Shown: positions 1-10,611, counted from the stretch's first letter. The stretch: DNA of 64,000 nucleotides from Tridacna crocea (GCA_943736015.1 OX031069.1:40334728-40398727), one strand, 5' to 3'. Translations and numbers: made by a program. The notes: generated by a model not told the origin, from the letters alone.

Positions 1-19
1 AAAGCCGCCGCGTAGAAAC

Positions 20-440
20 GTCGTATGCTTCATATGACGGTAATTTGACCTTCTTGTCACGTTTTCAAAATGCACGTTCTTTTCCAGCGGTTTTCTTGCT
101 CTTTATTAACGAAATTCTTCTAATTTTTTCTTCTGCTTGGAACATATGCTTAATAAAAAATTACAATTATTAGAGAGGTTATTTGAAGCCATTGCAAATT
201 ACTAAATTAAATGTTTTTTTTTTTTTTATTTTGTCATTTATAAAAATAAAGTCTATTTCCTGTTTCGGCTTTTTTTTTTTATTATTTCGCTTTATTTACA
301 AAACCACGATGAAACAAACTGTGTATCAGAAATATTACGCAACAAGAAATAAAATTAGACAGAAATTCTGTAGCAGTCTGCCTTTTAAACTCACTACTGT
401 TGGAGAGGTCTGATGACATCTCCGATGAGGGAATTACTTG
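20..440 (+). repeat. Dispersed repeat family I, copy 1
   Basis: Shares an ordered series of blocks with 15820-16205: a pyrimidine-rich TTCTTCT stretch, AATTATTAGAGAGGT, TCTATTTCCTGTTT, a T-rich run, AAACCACGATGAAAC and CTGCCTTTTAAACT followed by GTTGGAGAGGTCTGAT. The homology is clear but interrupted by indels. No TIR and no coding potential are visible; the 76-residue and 71-residue frames here are low-complexity. Confidence 0.7.
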
Positions 441-881
441 GTTTTTATCCTTGATTTTCTTGCAGTGAACAGCTATTTTCCCGAGAGAATATTTCAAGTA
501 AATCTAGTTTGATTGTTTTATAAATCAATATATATACGGAGTTCCTAGTGATTAAGAATAGAGTTTGATTTGAATTACATTAGGACCTTAAACATGCATC
601 ATAAATCATTGTTGTAATTATCGCAACATCCCCAAGAGAACCAAGGATAAAAACAAAGGGATACAGGCGAAAGGACCACTGTGTTATTTGGTTACCGTCA
701 GTGTTTATCTGGTAAGGGAGATGAGATAAGTCAATTGACAAGAATGCCCCCCCCCCCCAATCCAATACATAATTATAGATCCATAGATCCGCTTTAATTA
801 ACAACCAACTAAAATTTGAGGTAGACACGTCCTTTAACTTACAAAAAATTGAACAATAAGACAAAGTTTAGACCTTTGTCA

Positions 882-930
882 GCCTAAGCCGACTGCGCAC
901 GCTGACCTGGGTCGATATCTTTTACAGATG
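882..930. repeat. Family D fragment (GACCAAGGTCAGCCTGCGCA type)
   Basis: Degenerate copy of the D palindrome seen intact at 57034-57122. It carries GCTGACCTGGGTCGATATC followed by TTTTACAG, and ends a few bases before the TTAA that starts the next element. Confidence 0.55.
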
Positions 931-932
931 GA

Positions 933-1152
933 TTAACCCACCGACTTTTGACTACCGTGAGAAAGGAGCCTTTTGAAAAACATTGTGGAAAAAGGAGAAA
1001 ATGCTGGTAACCAGCATTTTCTTCTTTTTCCAAAATGTTTTCTACCCTTCCAAAACCAAGTTTAATTTCTTTCAGTCACATCTATTTTGCCGTCTACAAA
1101 TGCTTTCACTTTTGGCCAGGCTACAATTTTGTCGTTTGACAAAGTTATTTAA
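933..1152 (+). mobile_element. Family A MITE (TTAA-flanked foldback)
   Basis: Starts at TTAACCC and ends near TTTAAA. The central hairpin has arms AACATTGTGGAAAAAGGAG and the imperfect complement CTTCTTTTTCCAAAATGTT around GCTGGTAACCAGC. The right flank has the family's GTCTACAAATGCTTTCA and TTTTGTCGTTTGACAAAG blocks. Non-autonomous: there is no ORF of its own. Confidence 0.8.
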
Positions 1153-1280
1153 ACCCACTTTTCATAGGTTATATTATGTATCGCACCAGTAGAAAAAGAC
1201 ACCAAAGGAAAATACTCTGCACGCTGACTCGAAGCTAACACAAGCAGACTTTCGCAAAACAGAATTTGCATAAAAACGAA

Positions 1281-1376
1281 AAGTGTTATTTCAGATTAGT
1301 CTGGGCGGACTGCGTAGGCTGATCCGAGATGACATTCTACGCAAATAACCGAATGCCCCTTTTCGCATGTTGCCTG
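1281..1376. repeat. Family C fragment
   Basis: Contains TTCAGATTAGTCTGGGCGGA, then CTGATCCGAGATGACATTCT and ACGCAAATAACCGAATG with CCCTTTTCGC. These match the right arm of the C element at 2490-2758. Confidence 0.65.
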
Positions 1377-1621
1377 CCATTTACAGAAGGATCAGATAAA
1401 AACATCACAAATGTTAGATCTGACGGTTGGAGCCAGGGTTACGAACTTGACTAATAATTCAATTACCGTATCTATTGATAAAGGCGCTCTTTCGCTAAAT
1501 TGATGACCCGGATGTCTCCTGAGTCTGTTCATTTTAGATAAGAGCAACAGCTCCGTGAAAAAAGGGATTAAAATACATATACAACAAGTATCGACCCAGG
1601 TCAGCCTTAGCATCACTGCTT
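1377..1621. other. Unassigned spacer with short D fragment
   Basis: Nothing recognisable except ATCGACCCAGGTCAGCC near 1590, a short piece of family D. Confidence 0.4.
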
Positions 1622-1970
1622 ATTCTAACATGACACGTGAATTCGGCACTTTAAACGCAGTGCAGCGAAGCGTGGTAAAATTCACGTTATTCTATGAAGA
1701 GTGATGTCATTTAGTATAAGGTGACGTCATTCTGTAAGAAGTAACTAAGTAGGTTATTCAATGGAATACAATCTGCATCCGTGTTTTTTACTCTTAGTGT
1801 GATTCTTCTTTCTGTCGAGGTTTATCCTTCAATAAACCACGTTGTGAGTTATGAGGCGCAATAAATAACCCACTCGGGCTATCGCCCTCGTGGATTATTT
1901 ATTGTGCCTCATAACTCACAATGTGGTTTATTGAACGATAAACCAGCATAGAAAGAAGATTATTTCTTAA
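1622..1970 (+). mobile_element. Family K element, copy 1 (long foldback)
   Basis: The left part carries CACGTGAATTCGGC, GTGATGTCAT and TGACGTCA (1722-1729). The right part, about 1830-1945, is a long inverted repeat with arms CAATAAACCACGTTGTGAGT and its complement, around a GGGCTATCGCCC centre. The same two parts occur in the same order at 59780-59905 and 60370-60535. Confidence 0.75.
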
Positions 1971-2256
1971 TTATTCACAAGAAACCGTAATGTTTGAGTC
2001 ATAAAAGTATTTCCGGTGTGCATTGAGTCCAAATTATTTGCTATTGGTAAATTGATGTATGTGTGAGAACCATTTTGCCTCATAATTAAGGTAGATCTAG
2101 ATCTACTTGATGGACAAAATTGATTAAATATGTGATCCATATTTTTTGATGATTCATTTGATATAATACATTACAAACCCTTTTCTATAAGATGGTGGCT
2201 TATAGTTTTTTTTTTTTTTTTTTTCCATTTCTAAAAGAAGTGGATTGGCAGTATCG
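1971..2256. other. AT-rich spacer
   Basis: No gene seen. Holds a small TAGATCTAGATCTA palindrome near 2092 and a long T run at about 2207-2224. Confidence 0.4.
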
Positions 2257-2410
2257 ACCGCGACTCACAGACCTTTCACAGACCTTTTGCAGAAAGTGTA
2301 GATCAAGATCAGACTGCACAGAACGTGCAGTCTGATCTTGGACCTGCACTGTCCGATATAAATGAGATATGCTTCTCCAAAAACATACCTTTCACGTAGC
2401 AAAGTTTTTT
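2257..2410 (-). mobile_element. Family B MITE
   Basis: The core hairpin reads GTGTAGATCAAGATCAGACT, then GCACAGAACGTGC, then the complementary arm AGTCTGATCTTGGACC. The left flank is CGACTCACAGACC, the complement of the GGTCGGTGAGTCG flank in other copies, so this copy is reversed. Confidence 0.8.
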
Positions 2411-2489
2411 GGTTAATTCGAAACCACTTGGATCTACGCGGTCCGTTAAGGAGGTATTCCCCCTCCCCCCCCAAAAAAACAGTCTTGAT

Positions 2490-2758
2490 ATGGAGTGCAG
2501 CACGCGAAAAGGTGCATTCGGACATTTGCGTATAGTGTCGTCTCGGATTAGCCTGCGCAGTCCGCGCAGGCTAATCCGAGACGGCACTTTACGACTACAT
2601 TAGATTTTGTGCTACAGTAGGCTTGCGTAAAACAGAAAATCACATAATATCGGAAAGTGTCGTTTCGGATTAGCCTGTGCAGACTGCAGACGCTGATCCG
2701 AGACGACACTTTACGCAAATGTCCGAATGACCCTTTTCGCGTGTTGCAAGCCAATTAT
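2490..2758. mobile_element. Family C composite foldback
   Basis: Two GC-rich palindromes (about 2530-2590 and 2655-2715) sit inside outer inverted ends. The left end has CACGCGAAAAGGTGCATTCG; the right end has AAATGTCCGAATGACCC followed by TTTTCGCGTG. The inner palindrome is GATTAGCCTGCGCAGTCCGC with its complement. The same double-palindrome layout recurs at 48590-48812. Confidence 0.8.
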
Positions 2759-3118
2759 AGCATTACTTTGGGTTTTGATATAGGCTTGATAATTTCATTT
2801 AATCTAATTAGCAAACTAAGGGGTAAGTACAGAGTGATGATTACGATACACCTGTATAGAACATGCAGAAATTTTGTGACTGCCAATGCTGTGATTTGCG
2901 TTTTTCGGCGTAGTTGTATATGCTGGCTATTGATCTACTTTCTGATATTAGTCTTGAATAAATAAATACTACCCTGCGATTGGTAGAAAAGAAAAGTAGA
3001 AAATGTTTATTGTGTGAGTTTCTCCTGGCCTCTGCGGGCCTTTTAGTGGTCTTGCTTTAGCTGCAGGTGCTTCTTCTCCACCAAAGTGTTGGACTAGCAT
3101 CATATCTTGAATAACAAC

Positions 3119-3203
3119 ATATAGTCGGTGTACTTCGAAAACCTCGTAACTACAGCTTGTTACAAGCTGTAGTTACGAGGTTTTGGAAGTACACCGACGA
3201 TAT
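3119..3203. mobile_element. Family E palindromic mini-element, copy 1
   Basis: Near-perfect palindrome of about 84 bp centred on CAGCTTGTTACAAGCTG, with arms TACTTCGAAAACCTCGTAAC and terminal GTCGG/CCGACGATAT. No internal unique sequence remains. Confidence 0.85.
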
Positions 3204-3396
3204 CTAATTCAAAATTTCCCCTCTAACAATGTGACGAAAACCAGGTAATCACAACAATGGTTACTTTTCATTATTTCTCTGAAACTGAACCACAAAAAGA
3301 GTTTCGTTATTTATGTTCCAGTACCTCCACTTATGTTGTCCACATTTTTGTTAAAGTTCTTGTAACCGGAACCTATTCCACGTTTTACATCAACAG

Positions 3397-3486
3397 ATAT
3401 ATCGTCGGTTTACTTCGAAAACCTCGTAACTATAGCTTGTAACAAGCTGTAGTTACGAGGTTTTCGAAGTAAACCAACGATATACC
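3397..3486. mobile_element. Family E palindromic mini-element, copy 2
   Basis: Only about 190 bp from copy 1. Begins ATATCGTCGGTTTACTTCG and ends CGAAGTAAACCAACGATATA. The two arms differ at a few positions. Confidence 0.85.
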
Positions 3487-4400
3487 TTTGCTGCGTCAAG
3501 GGAAATAAGCAAACTGTTTTCACCTAAAAAAAATCACACCTTATAGGACAGTGTACATCTGAATGTCTTTGTCCGCATCAGGTCATAGTTATCAGCCGAG
3601 CAGTGAAATTCATGTACAAGAAGAGGGTTAGCGTACGCTTTCATTACTTCTAATTAGTTTTTGTCATGGACTCTGCACCCAGATGTCATATATCCCTTGT
3701 GTGCGGCACTCTCTCACTACTTTTCACTACCAATGACAACAATAACAGCCTTTGCTGATTTTGTCGTCCAAAATCAGACTTCAAAAAAGTGCACCCTGAT
3801 TATGCATAAGCACCGTCCTATACATTATAGATGAATAAGACTAAAATATCAATTGCATTTTTAGTGTTCTAAGACCTTCAAAACATGTCAAGTTTACTGA
3901 GCTGGCGCCAAGAGTTTACCCTCCCTCAAACAATTCCCTTTTACAGCGACCCGGAAGGGAAAGCCGGTTGCAATCATTTGGAAATAGGAACAAAGATAAA
4001 TTGGCATTACCTTCTTTTCCCATGCTTCTTTGCATATAAGACAAAGACTGTTATATGAGCACAATTTCATACGGTCTAGAAATGCTTTCAGTTCGGACCG
4101 GTTCAAACTTTTGCTGATTCAGAAAGAGTTAAAGTCCTTCATAAAGAAAGGAAAACCACCAATAATAACAAAATCCACTTCCGTTCTCATCTACATATAT
4201 GGTAATTAGGGCCACTTACGCTCCTAATAAATGCAAATACTTTTGGAATACGGCATGCCTATTACTAGAATTGGTCTACGTAACAGATCTGGTTGACCTT
4301 ATGTACGATACTACCAAGATGACATGAACAGTTTCCGCCAGTCAAAAAGATGCGTGCATTGGGTTTCTTACAGCTGTTTTGGATAGAACTTTTCCTGTTC
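3487..4400. other. Unassigned sequence
   Basis: I see no gene, no long inverted repeat and no match to the other families. The 70-residue minus-strand frame at 3894-4106 has no recognisable features. Confidence 0.4.
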
Positions 4401-4408
4401 TTTGGACA

Positions 4409-4436
4409 CTATGGTTCTGTGCAGTCTGATCTTGAT
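4409..4436 (+). repeat. Family B right-arm fragment
   Basis: Only GTTCTGTGCAGTCTGATC and TTGAT of the B hairpin survive, directly abutting a family A element. Confidence 0.6.
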
Positions 4437-4654
4437 ACCAAACGACAAAATTTTAGACTGATCAAAATTGAAAGTATTTGCGGACGACAAAATAAATGTG
4501 ACTGAAAAAATTAAATATGGGTTGGGAAGGGTAGAAAACATTGCGGGAAAAGGAGAAAATGCTGGTTACCAGCATTTTCTCCTTTCCCACAATGTTTTCA
4601 AAAGGCTTCTTTCACAGGGTCGTTAAAAGTCGGGATTGTGTGGTAATGGGTTAA
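4437..4654 (-). mobile_element. Family A MITE
   Basis: Reversed copy: CCAAACGACAAAATTTTAGA and GCGGACGACAAAATAAATG precede a strong hairpin around GCTGGTTACCAGC. Ends GTGTGGTAATGGGTTAA (TTAA 4651-4654). The left terminal TTAACCCTTTA is missing, cut at the junction with the B fragment. Confidence 0.85.
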
Positions 4655-4983
4655 TGTAAGCTTAACAATTCTTTAGAAAGGATAGACTAGGATCAAAACT
4701 AACGTGGCTATGTACCATCGTATATCATGACGTTATTTAACATGTTGACACGGATACAATACTGAATTTTACTGAAAGAGTACTACGCAGAATCAGTCAG
4801 CATTTTGGCCAAGGCTGGATTTGCAGCGCACATGTACGAATACGTTTGATTCAGTATTGTACCAAGGCATCTTGATTGACCTCCTTATAACCTCCACACT
4901 TTTCCATTCAATTTAATAGACTACGTGCTAGTGCAAATGACGATATTTGGGACTCTAGAAAATCCCCATTCTAGACTGGTTCT

Positions 4984-5061
4984 AAAACATCCATTTTCGG
5001 GACTCTGCAGAGTCCAATGTGAAAACATCCATTTTCGGGACTCTGCAGAGTCCAATATGAA
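4984..5061 (+). repeat. Two tandem 38-bp units
   Basis: AAAACATCCATTTTCGGGAC followed by TCTGCAGAGTCCAAT is repeated twice with a 38-bp period. Each unit contains the small palindrome GACTCTGCAGAGTC. Confidence 0.85.
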
Positions 5062-5435
5062 TGAAGATGTACTCACGTGCTAGAGTTAAAGTGGCTTCAT
5101 TGGCTGTTTTTCCCTGGGTGTGAAATAAAGATATTTATTTCAGACAAACGCAACAAGACATGTTATTAAACTGTTATCATTATCATAAAAAGTCACGAAG
5201 ATTTTACTCTTTGCATAATACCTTTCGATTTCTTGCCTCTGTGTTCCTCGACCTATTATAAATGAAGAAGAATGCCAGTAGATAATAAATCCGCAACTTA
5301 ATCTGATGTAATTTCAATGCTTCTTTCACCGGACAAAACTGACCTTATGGGACAATGATCATCCCCGATTATACTACAAATTACATGTAGTATGATCTGG
5401 ATCATTTCTTGAAGTCACTTATCGAAGTCTATGGG
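5062..5435. other. Unassigned sequence
   Basis: No gene or repeat recognised; ordinary AT-rich sequence. Confidence 0.4.
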
Positions 5436-5670
5436 TTAACTCATCCCCCAAACGACAAAATGTTCGACTTATCCTAATTGACAGCATCTGCAGACGACAT
5501 TATATGCGACCCCAAAACTATTCTTTCTGGTAAGAAAGAAATGTTTGTAGAAAAAGGAGAAATTGCTGGTTTCCAGCCTTTTCTCCTTTTTCTACAACAT
5601 TTTCCAAAGCCTTTTTTTCTTTTCTCACGGGTCTTCAACACTCGAGATTATGTGGTAAAAGGTATAAATG
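5436..5670 (-). mobile_element. Family A MITE
   Basis: TTAA at 5436-5439, then CAAACGACAAAATGTTCGAC and a hairpin with arms GTAGAAAAAGGAGAAATTGC and CTTTTCTCCTTTTTCTAC. The right end GTGGTAAAAGGTATAAA has lost its TTAA. Confidence 0.75.
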
Positions 5671-5946
5671 GTTTATCCTGCAGGGGATAGTTTTGCTTAT
5701 CATATGACACAACATGATGTTATCACGTTTCAAAGGACAGTAATTGCTTCGTCAAATGCTTTTTCTGCGAATGTTTTTTTTTTTCTCCTTACATAGTGCC
5801 CATCAATGAATTTACCTATTACTTCCTAACCTGAATTATATAACGAACAAAACAGAATATTCCGTATTAAATAAAACCAGATAAATCCGCGATGGATTAT
5901 TTCTTTGCTAAGTAATTCCGATTTTTAACGACCATGATCGAGATAA

Positions 5947-6125
5947 TTTTGAAAATATTGTGAAAAAAGGAGACAGTGGTCGTAACCAGTATGTTCTCCT
6001 TTTTCTACAACGTTTTCTGCTCTTTCTCATTAAAGTCCTATCCACGATTCCACATTAATTCTGTCGTCTTTAAATCCCGTTCATTTAAACACGTCTAAAT
6101 TGTTTGTCATTTGGAGAAGATTTAA
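5947..6125 (+). mobile_element. Degenerate family A MITE
   Basis: Hairpin arms are GAAAATATTGTG plus AAAAAAGGAGA and TTCTCCTTTTTCTACAACG, around GGTCGTAACCAGT. The right flank TTGTTTGTCATTTGG is the family's degenerate end. Confidence 0.6.
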
Positions 6126-6142
6126 AGTCTGTTATATGAATA

Positions 6143-6212
6143 CAGGTGAAACATTGTGGTAAAAGGAGAAATTGCTCGTTACGAGCAATTTCTCCTTTTT
6201 CCACAATGTTCT
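6143..6212. mobile_element. Family A hairpin core only
   Basis: Near-perfect palindrome: AACATTGTGGTAAAAGGAGA with its complement around GCTCGTTACGAGC. The centre differs from the common GCTGG..CCAGC and the two arms changed together. No flanking family A sequence. Confidence 0.75.
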
Positions 6213-6483
6213 TAAAGTGAATGTATCAATCAGAAAGAGTAGGAATAATTTGTTAATGGCATTGAGTTTTGAGGCTGGCTGTGTTATTACATAACATCAA
6301 TTATCGTATTATATTTCAAAGGATTCTATTTCGGTTGCTTATTACTTTAATGTACAAGTTGTATCTTTAATAATAGTGCTTTTCGATAAATTAACAAACA
6401 AACAAACAATGATTATGCAAATTTAAACAACCCACCGTCGGTGGTTTTACATATTTACTTAAACTTTTATCATCGCAGTTGAG

Positions 6484-6675
6484 TGTAACCCTTTCCTAAA
6501 CAATCCCTGGTTTTTACGGGTCAGGAATAGAAGGAACCAGCATTTTCTCCTTTTCCCACAATGTTTTCTACCCTATCATATAGAAAAATCACCTTTTAAG
6601 CAATTGTAAATTTGTCATCTGCAAAGTGCTTTCAATTTGGTCTTGTCTAGAATTTGCCGTTTAGGTAAGGGTTAA
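6484..6675 (+). mobile_element. Internally deleted family A MITE
   Basis: Left end GTAACCCTTTCCTAAACAAT and right end GGTAAGGGTTAA (6672-6675) are kept. Most of the left hairpin arm is gone: AGGAACCAGCATTTTCTCC joins directly to the right arm. Confidence 0.75.
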
Positions 6676-7101
6676 GAATGTATTAAAGCAGTATCTCGCA
6701 AATGAGTTTTTTTTTTTCCTTTTTCGCATCAACAATAATGATAATAATAATGATTATAACCTTTATCATTGTTATTATTGTAATGGTGGTGGCGCTTCCA
6801 AAAATGGATGCAAAGCCTTTTAACTTAAGGTGTTATAAAGGAAATTCACGCAAGAAATTTGAAAAGGCTAATGGGCACGCCATTTTATGTTGTTTATTCT
6901 ACTAAATGTATTAAGTGAGACGATAACACTTACACTTACATTGAAATAAACAAAATAAAGCCAGAAAACATAAAAATTCCACCCCGATGTCAAATGCGTT
7001 AACAAGAACCGTTACAATTTTGCTACGAAGCTGACAAACACAACTGAAAAATGAAGAATCTATATTAAGTGAAGATTTGCTCGTTTGGTAACAGGTTTTT
7101 A
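6676..7101. other. Unassigned sequence
   Basis: Contains a short AATGATAATAATAATG-like run near 6735-6760. No gene recognised. Confidence 0.4.
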
Positions 7102-7260
7102 TGATTGATTGATTGATTGATTGATTGGTTGGATGGTTGGTTGATTGATTGATTGATTGGTTTGTTTGTTTGTTGGTTGGTTTGCTGCTTGGTTGGTTTA
7201 TTGTTTGGTTGTTTGTTAGTACGATTGGTTGTTAGTATGGTTGGTTAGTTGGTTGGTTTT
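7102..7260 (+). repeat. TTGA/TTGG microsatellite
   Basis: GATT units (GATTGATTGATTGATT) change into TTGG and TTTG units across about 160 bp, typical of an ageing tetranucleotide repeat. Confidence 0.9.
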
Positions 7261-7324
7261 TGCCGCTTTCAAACTGAGTTCATTCATATCACGAGAACAG
7301 CTCGTGAACATATCCATGTACTCT

Positions 7325-7881
7325 GAAACGAACTTCTAAACTGCCATTTTCTTTCTCCTATAAACTGGAGCAATTATAAAAAATGTTGATAAAAACAAAT
7401 TGTGACATATCTGGACGTTAACCATGGTATTGTGACGAAAAGATTTTCGATTTTGCCAACAGAAAGATTAAGTCTCTTTTTCAAAAGAACAAAAACTAGT
7501 CGTTTGCGCATGCGTAGTGACTACCAGCCAAAACAGTTTAAAAAAGAGAAGCATAGAATACTGCTCTTTTGTAGGCAATGAGAAAAAACATGAAAATTAT
7601 TTTTTTGTTAAGAAGATATTATCTAAAAAAAAAAAAACAAGCATGAAGTTTTCAAAAATTTGATATTTCAAATTATAATGTCGAATGAATGAACGACAAA
7701 TTAATTTCCTCCGCGATGAAATTGAATGAATTCTCGTTAGAATTTGGCTCAGGTATGTTTTCAGACCGGCCAGTTATTCTGCAAAAAATGCAAATAACCT
7801 ATCCCTTTTATAGGCAGCAGACGCGAGAAAATGTCAATGGGATGTTATAGTTTAAAATTGGCCGTTTAGAAGTTCGTTTTG
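7325..7881. mobile_element. Candidate TIR-bounded element, about 556 bp
   Basis: Left end GAAACGAACTTCTAAACTGC and right end GCCGTTTAGAAGTTCGTTTT are about 26-bp inverted repeats. The interior is AT-rich with no long ORF. Target duplications are not clear. Only one copy was found here. Confidence 0.55.
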
Positions 7882-8195
7882 AACAGTGTCATTTCTGGAT
7901 TTTACCAGTGGTAGACAGGTCCCAACGCGTGGCCTCTAGGACGCAGGTCTTCAACACTAGGAAAACATTCAAATGACTGTATGGCTTTATCTAATTGGAT
8001 TTAACGATAAAAAAGTTAACTAACACCATGAAAAATGGAGAGATTCTAATTTAGTGATAACGCAAATGACGCTATGATTCAATATCCATTTATGAAGCGA
8101 CCATGAGTGATATCTGATTGCTGATAAGCGTGTTTTACTGTGATCAAAAGAACCTCATTAATCCTTCAGGCGCCCGGGGAATGTATGGTTACTTG
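7882..8195. other. Unassigned sequence
   Basis: No gene or family match recognised. Confidence 0.4.
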
Positions 8196-8267
8196 ATCGG
8201 ATAGTGTAGATCAAGATCAGACTGCACAGAATTTGCAGTCTGATCTTGGATCTACACTACTCGATTC
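8196..8267. mobile_element. Family B hairpin core
   Basis: ATCGGATAGTGTAGATCAAG with the complementary TTGGATCTACACTACTCGAT, around CAGACTGCACAGAATTTGCA. The flanks typical of the family are missing. Confidence 0.75.
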
Positions 8268-8285
8268 ATGATATTTTAACGTTCG

Positions 8286-8359
8286 AAAATGTTTCAATGT
8301 TTCCAAAAGGCTTCTACCTCAAGGTCGTCAAAAGTCGTCAGTGTGTGGAAAAGAGTTAA
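8286..8359 (-). repeat. Family A end fragment
   Basis: ATGTTTCCAAAAGGCTTCTA, then AAGGTCGTCAAAAGTCG and GTGTGGAAAAGAGTTAA. This is one end of a reversed family A copy without its hairpin. Confidence 0.65.
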
Positions 8360-8804
8360 TTAGCAATGATCTTATGCATCTATATGAGATAACTTGCTTG
8401 AAATAAAGCATCATAGAGTTGCATTAAACACCCTTTTGTTAGAGCAAGCCTCAAATTAATTTTACGCTTACATATCTGCAGGCTGCATCAAGGTTAAATT
8501 CAGTAATATCGACATTTAATTTTGACGCATTTCTGAACTTTAGGTTAAACTGTTCAGCTGAATGCATCGAAATGCGCTCTAATTTAGATTTACGATTCTA
8601 ACCTTGGAATAAAGTTCCTTAATGGGGTGTGGATTACTCATGCAGAATCGAAGAGGGGGATTAATTTGTCAACTATTTGAGAGAATAACGATGCATTTTA
8701 TCCCGGATATTTTTATTTTCCAAAAACCGCCTTATACTTGGACTCTTGCTGAACAAACCAAAAAGTAGACTGCTAAATACCTAACATAAAACTTTCAAGT
8801 CCAT

Positions 8805-8965
8805 AGTAACAACACAAGTTTTACAACTTCAAAGGTATTTTTAGAGGAAGAATATCTCCATATCGGACAGTATAGATCAAGATCAGACTGCACAGAACGT
8901 GCAGTCTGATCTTGATCTATTTTGTACGCAAAAGGTCGGTGAGTCGAGCTTAGCACGTTATAACC
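8805..8965 (+). mobile_element. Family B MITE, first of a tandem pair
   Basis: TTCAAAGGTATTTTTAGAGG, then TATCGGACAGTATAGATC, a hairpin around GCACAGAACGTGC, and the CGCAAAAGGTCGGTGAGTCG right flank. Confidence 0.85.
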
Positions 8966-9119
8966 CAAGCTTTTCTATTTCAAAGGTATTTTGAAAGATC
9001 ACTATCTCCTTATCGGACAGTTTAGATACAAGATCAGACTGCACGTTCTGTGCAGTCTGATCTTGATCTATGCTGTCCGCAAAAGGTCGGTGATTCGAGA
9101 TGAGCACCCAAAGGGTTAA
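8966..9119 (+). mobile_element. Family B MITE, second of a tandem pair
   Basis: TTTCAAAGGTATTTTGAAAG, then TATCGGACAGTTTAGATAC, a hairpin around GCACGTTCTGTGC, and GCAAAAGGTCGGTGATTCG. Ends AAGGGTTAA; this TTAA (9116-9119) is also the first base of the following family A copy. Confidence 0.85.
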
Positions 9120-9285
9120 TCTTCTACCAGACAATCAAGACTTTTGAAAGACTCCAAAAGAGATTTCTTTTTTATACAGTGGGAAAAGGAGCAAAATGCT
9201 ATTCATCAATATTTTGCCCCTTTTCCAAACTATTTTTTTCTACCCCTTTATTGACAAATCCGGTCCAATTTAAACAGATTTCATT
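9116..9285 (+). mobile_element. Divergent family A MITE abutting family B
   Basis: Starts at the shared TTAA, then ACCAGACAATCAAGACTTTT. A looser hairpin follows: GTGGGAAAAGGAGCAAAATG versus ATTTTGCCCCTTTTCC. The right part is degraded, and a further AC(A/T)TTGTTTTCTATCCC piece sits at about 9298-9315. Confidence 0.65.
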
Positions 9286-9428
9286 TGAGGTCTCCCACAT
9301 TGTTTTCTATCCCTCAAAGGATGAATAGCATTATTTGAAGGATACAGAAACTAGCATTCATAGGTTTCTGCATGAGCTGAAAATTTTTCAAACTAATCTA
9401 CAAAAATGTTAGAAAGCCAGCCTTTGAT

Positions 9429-9733
9429 TGAATGACTGCGTGGTGTTTAACGCCGTTGTCAACAGTATTTCGGTTAAATCGCGGCAGCTTGTGCACCTAT
9501 CCATGCTTTCCTGGGGTCTCTTTTACCAGTACTCCGCACAAACTTCTTTCCAAGCCGTTGGCTGCTTTCTCACATAACCATCGTCGAAACAACGATCAGC
9601 GGTGAGACAGGAATGAATCCTGTCGCAATGACTATCATCAATCCCCGGAAAGAAATTGGCCGAGCCAGGGATCGAACCTACGATCCCTGTTCTAAAGTCC
9701 TGCACACTATCGACTGATCTACCGGGGCTCGGT
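9429..9733 (-). mobile_element. tRNA-derived SINE
   Basis: Read on the minus strand it starts with a tRNA-like head: box A-like TAGATCAGTCGATAG and box B GGTTCGATCCC. The body follows, and the 3' end is CAACGGCGTTAAACACC. The head gives the Pol III promoter; there is no protein. A near-full-length copy, related to 14811-15125 and 18532-18838. Confidence 0.85.
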
Positions 9734-10219
9734 ATCGAGCCTTTGGCGAGCTCAATAACATTTTTGTAGATGAGTTCAATGAAAATTTACTTCAAAAGCC
9801 AACGAGCGTCAGATTCTTCTTGTTTCATCACGTAGCTCTATCTCAAGAATTATAGTTCATGACGTGTTAAGATGTAGGCTTAAATGTGCATGTGTGTTGC
9901 AATATACATAAAGCATATTTGTTTCTTTGACAGGTTTATACACCACAGACCAAAAATAGTTCTAAAGAAACTTGCATAGAACGGTTTTGTTGCACATCAG
10001 ATACTAAAGTTTGCAGCTTTGTCACGATCATGTTTTGGCAGTTGATTTCAAACTAGAATCTTGGTCTGCAATGTTTTAGAAAAGAGGCGTATATATTTAC
10101 AGCGCGTTGACTAAATACCGTGCTTTTTTTTAAATCCTACTCGCGTGTTAGACAAGAAAATACGCAATGGCTGCCTTGAAAATAAGTGGAGTTATGTGAT
10201 ATGTGATACAATTTAATTC
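9734..10219. repeat. Family L-like fragment
   Basis: GCCTTTGGCGAGCTCAATAA, then CTTCAAAAGCCAACGAGCGT plus CAGATTCTTCTTG, correspond to 23180-23270. CAAGAAAATACGCAATGG and GTTATGTGATATGTGATA correspond to 23415-23470. The blocks keep the same order. No ORF. Confidence 0.6.
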
Positions 10220-10280
10220 GTCGTCTACAGATGCTTTAAATTTAGACAGACTTAAAAAGTTTGTTGTCTGGTAAGGATTT
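10220..10280 (+). repeat. Family A right-end fragment
   Basis: GTCTACAGATGCTTTAAATT, then GACAGACTTAAAAAGTTTG and GTCTGGTAAGGATTTA resemble the family A right end. Confidence 0.5.
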
Positions 10281-10348
10281 ATGTAGTGGAGAATCACTTG
10301 GGTTCTTTGTAATGTTAAATATCTGTCCCTGGAATATTTCCTTCGGGC

Positions 10349-10559
10349 TTAATTCTTTACCCTTTATCACACAATGACGACTTTTAACACTCCTGAAAGA
10401 GAAGACTTTTGAAAACATTGTAGGCATTTTCTCCTTTTCCCACAATTTTTTCTTCCCTTTCAAAGAAAAATCATTTTATATGAGTCACACTGAAACTGTC
10501 ATTAGCAAATGCTTTCAATTCGGACAGGTCCAAAATCTTTTCATGTGGTAAAAGATTAA
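10349..10559 (+). mobile_element. Family A MITE with truncated left arm
   Basis: TTAATTCTTTACCC start and TTATCACACAATGACGAC. AAACATTGTAGG joins straight to CATTTTCTCCTTTTCCCACA, so the left hairpin arm is deleted. Ends CATGTGGTAAAAGATTAA. Closely related to 22285-22514 in its flanks. Confidence 0.75.
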
Positions 10560-10611
10560 ACCCCATCATAACAATGATGCGGCTGAAAAAAAACTGAGTC
10601 CGAGTTGGTTA

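Noticed and set aside
2257-2410. Hairpins considered as bacterial terminators
   Set aside because: They are long dispersed foldbacks in eukaryotic repeat DNA, not followed by the needed T run.
3119-3486. Two palindromes about 190 bp apart, considered as a CRISPR-like array
   Set aside because: Same element occurs singly elsewhere (21.5, 32.9 kb); no regular spacers; host is eukaryotic.
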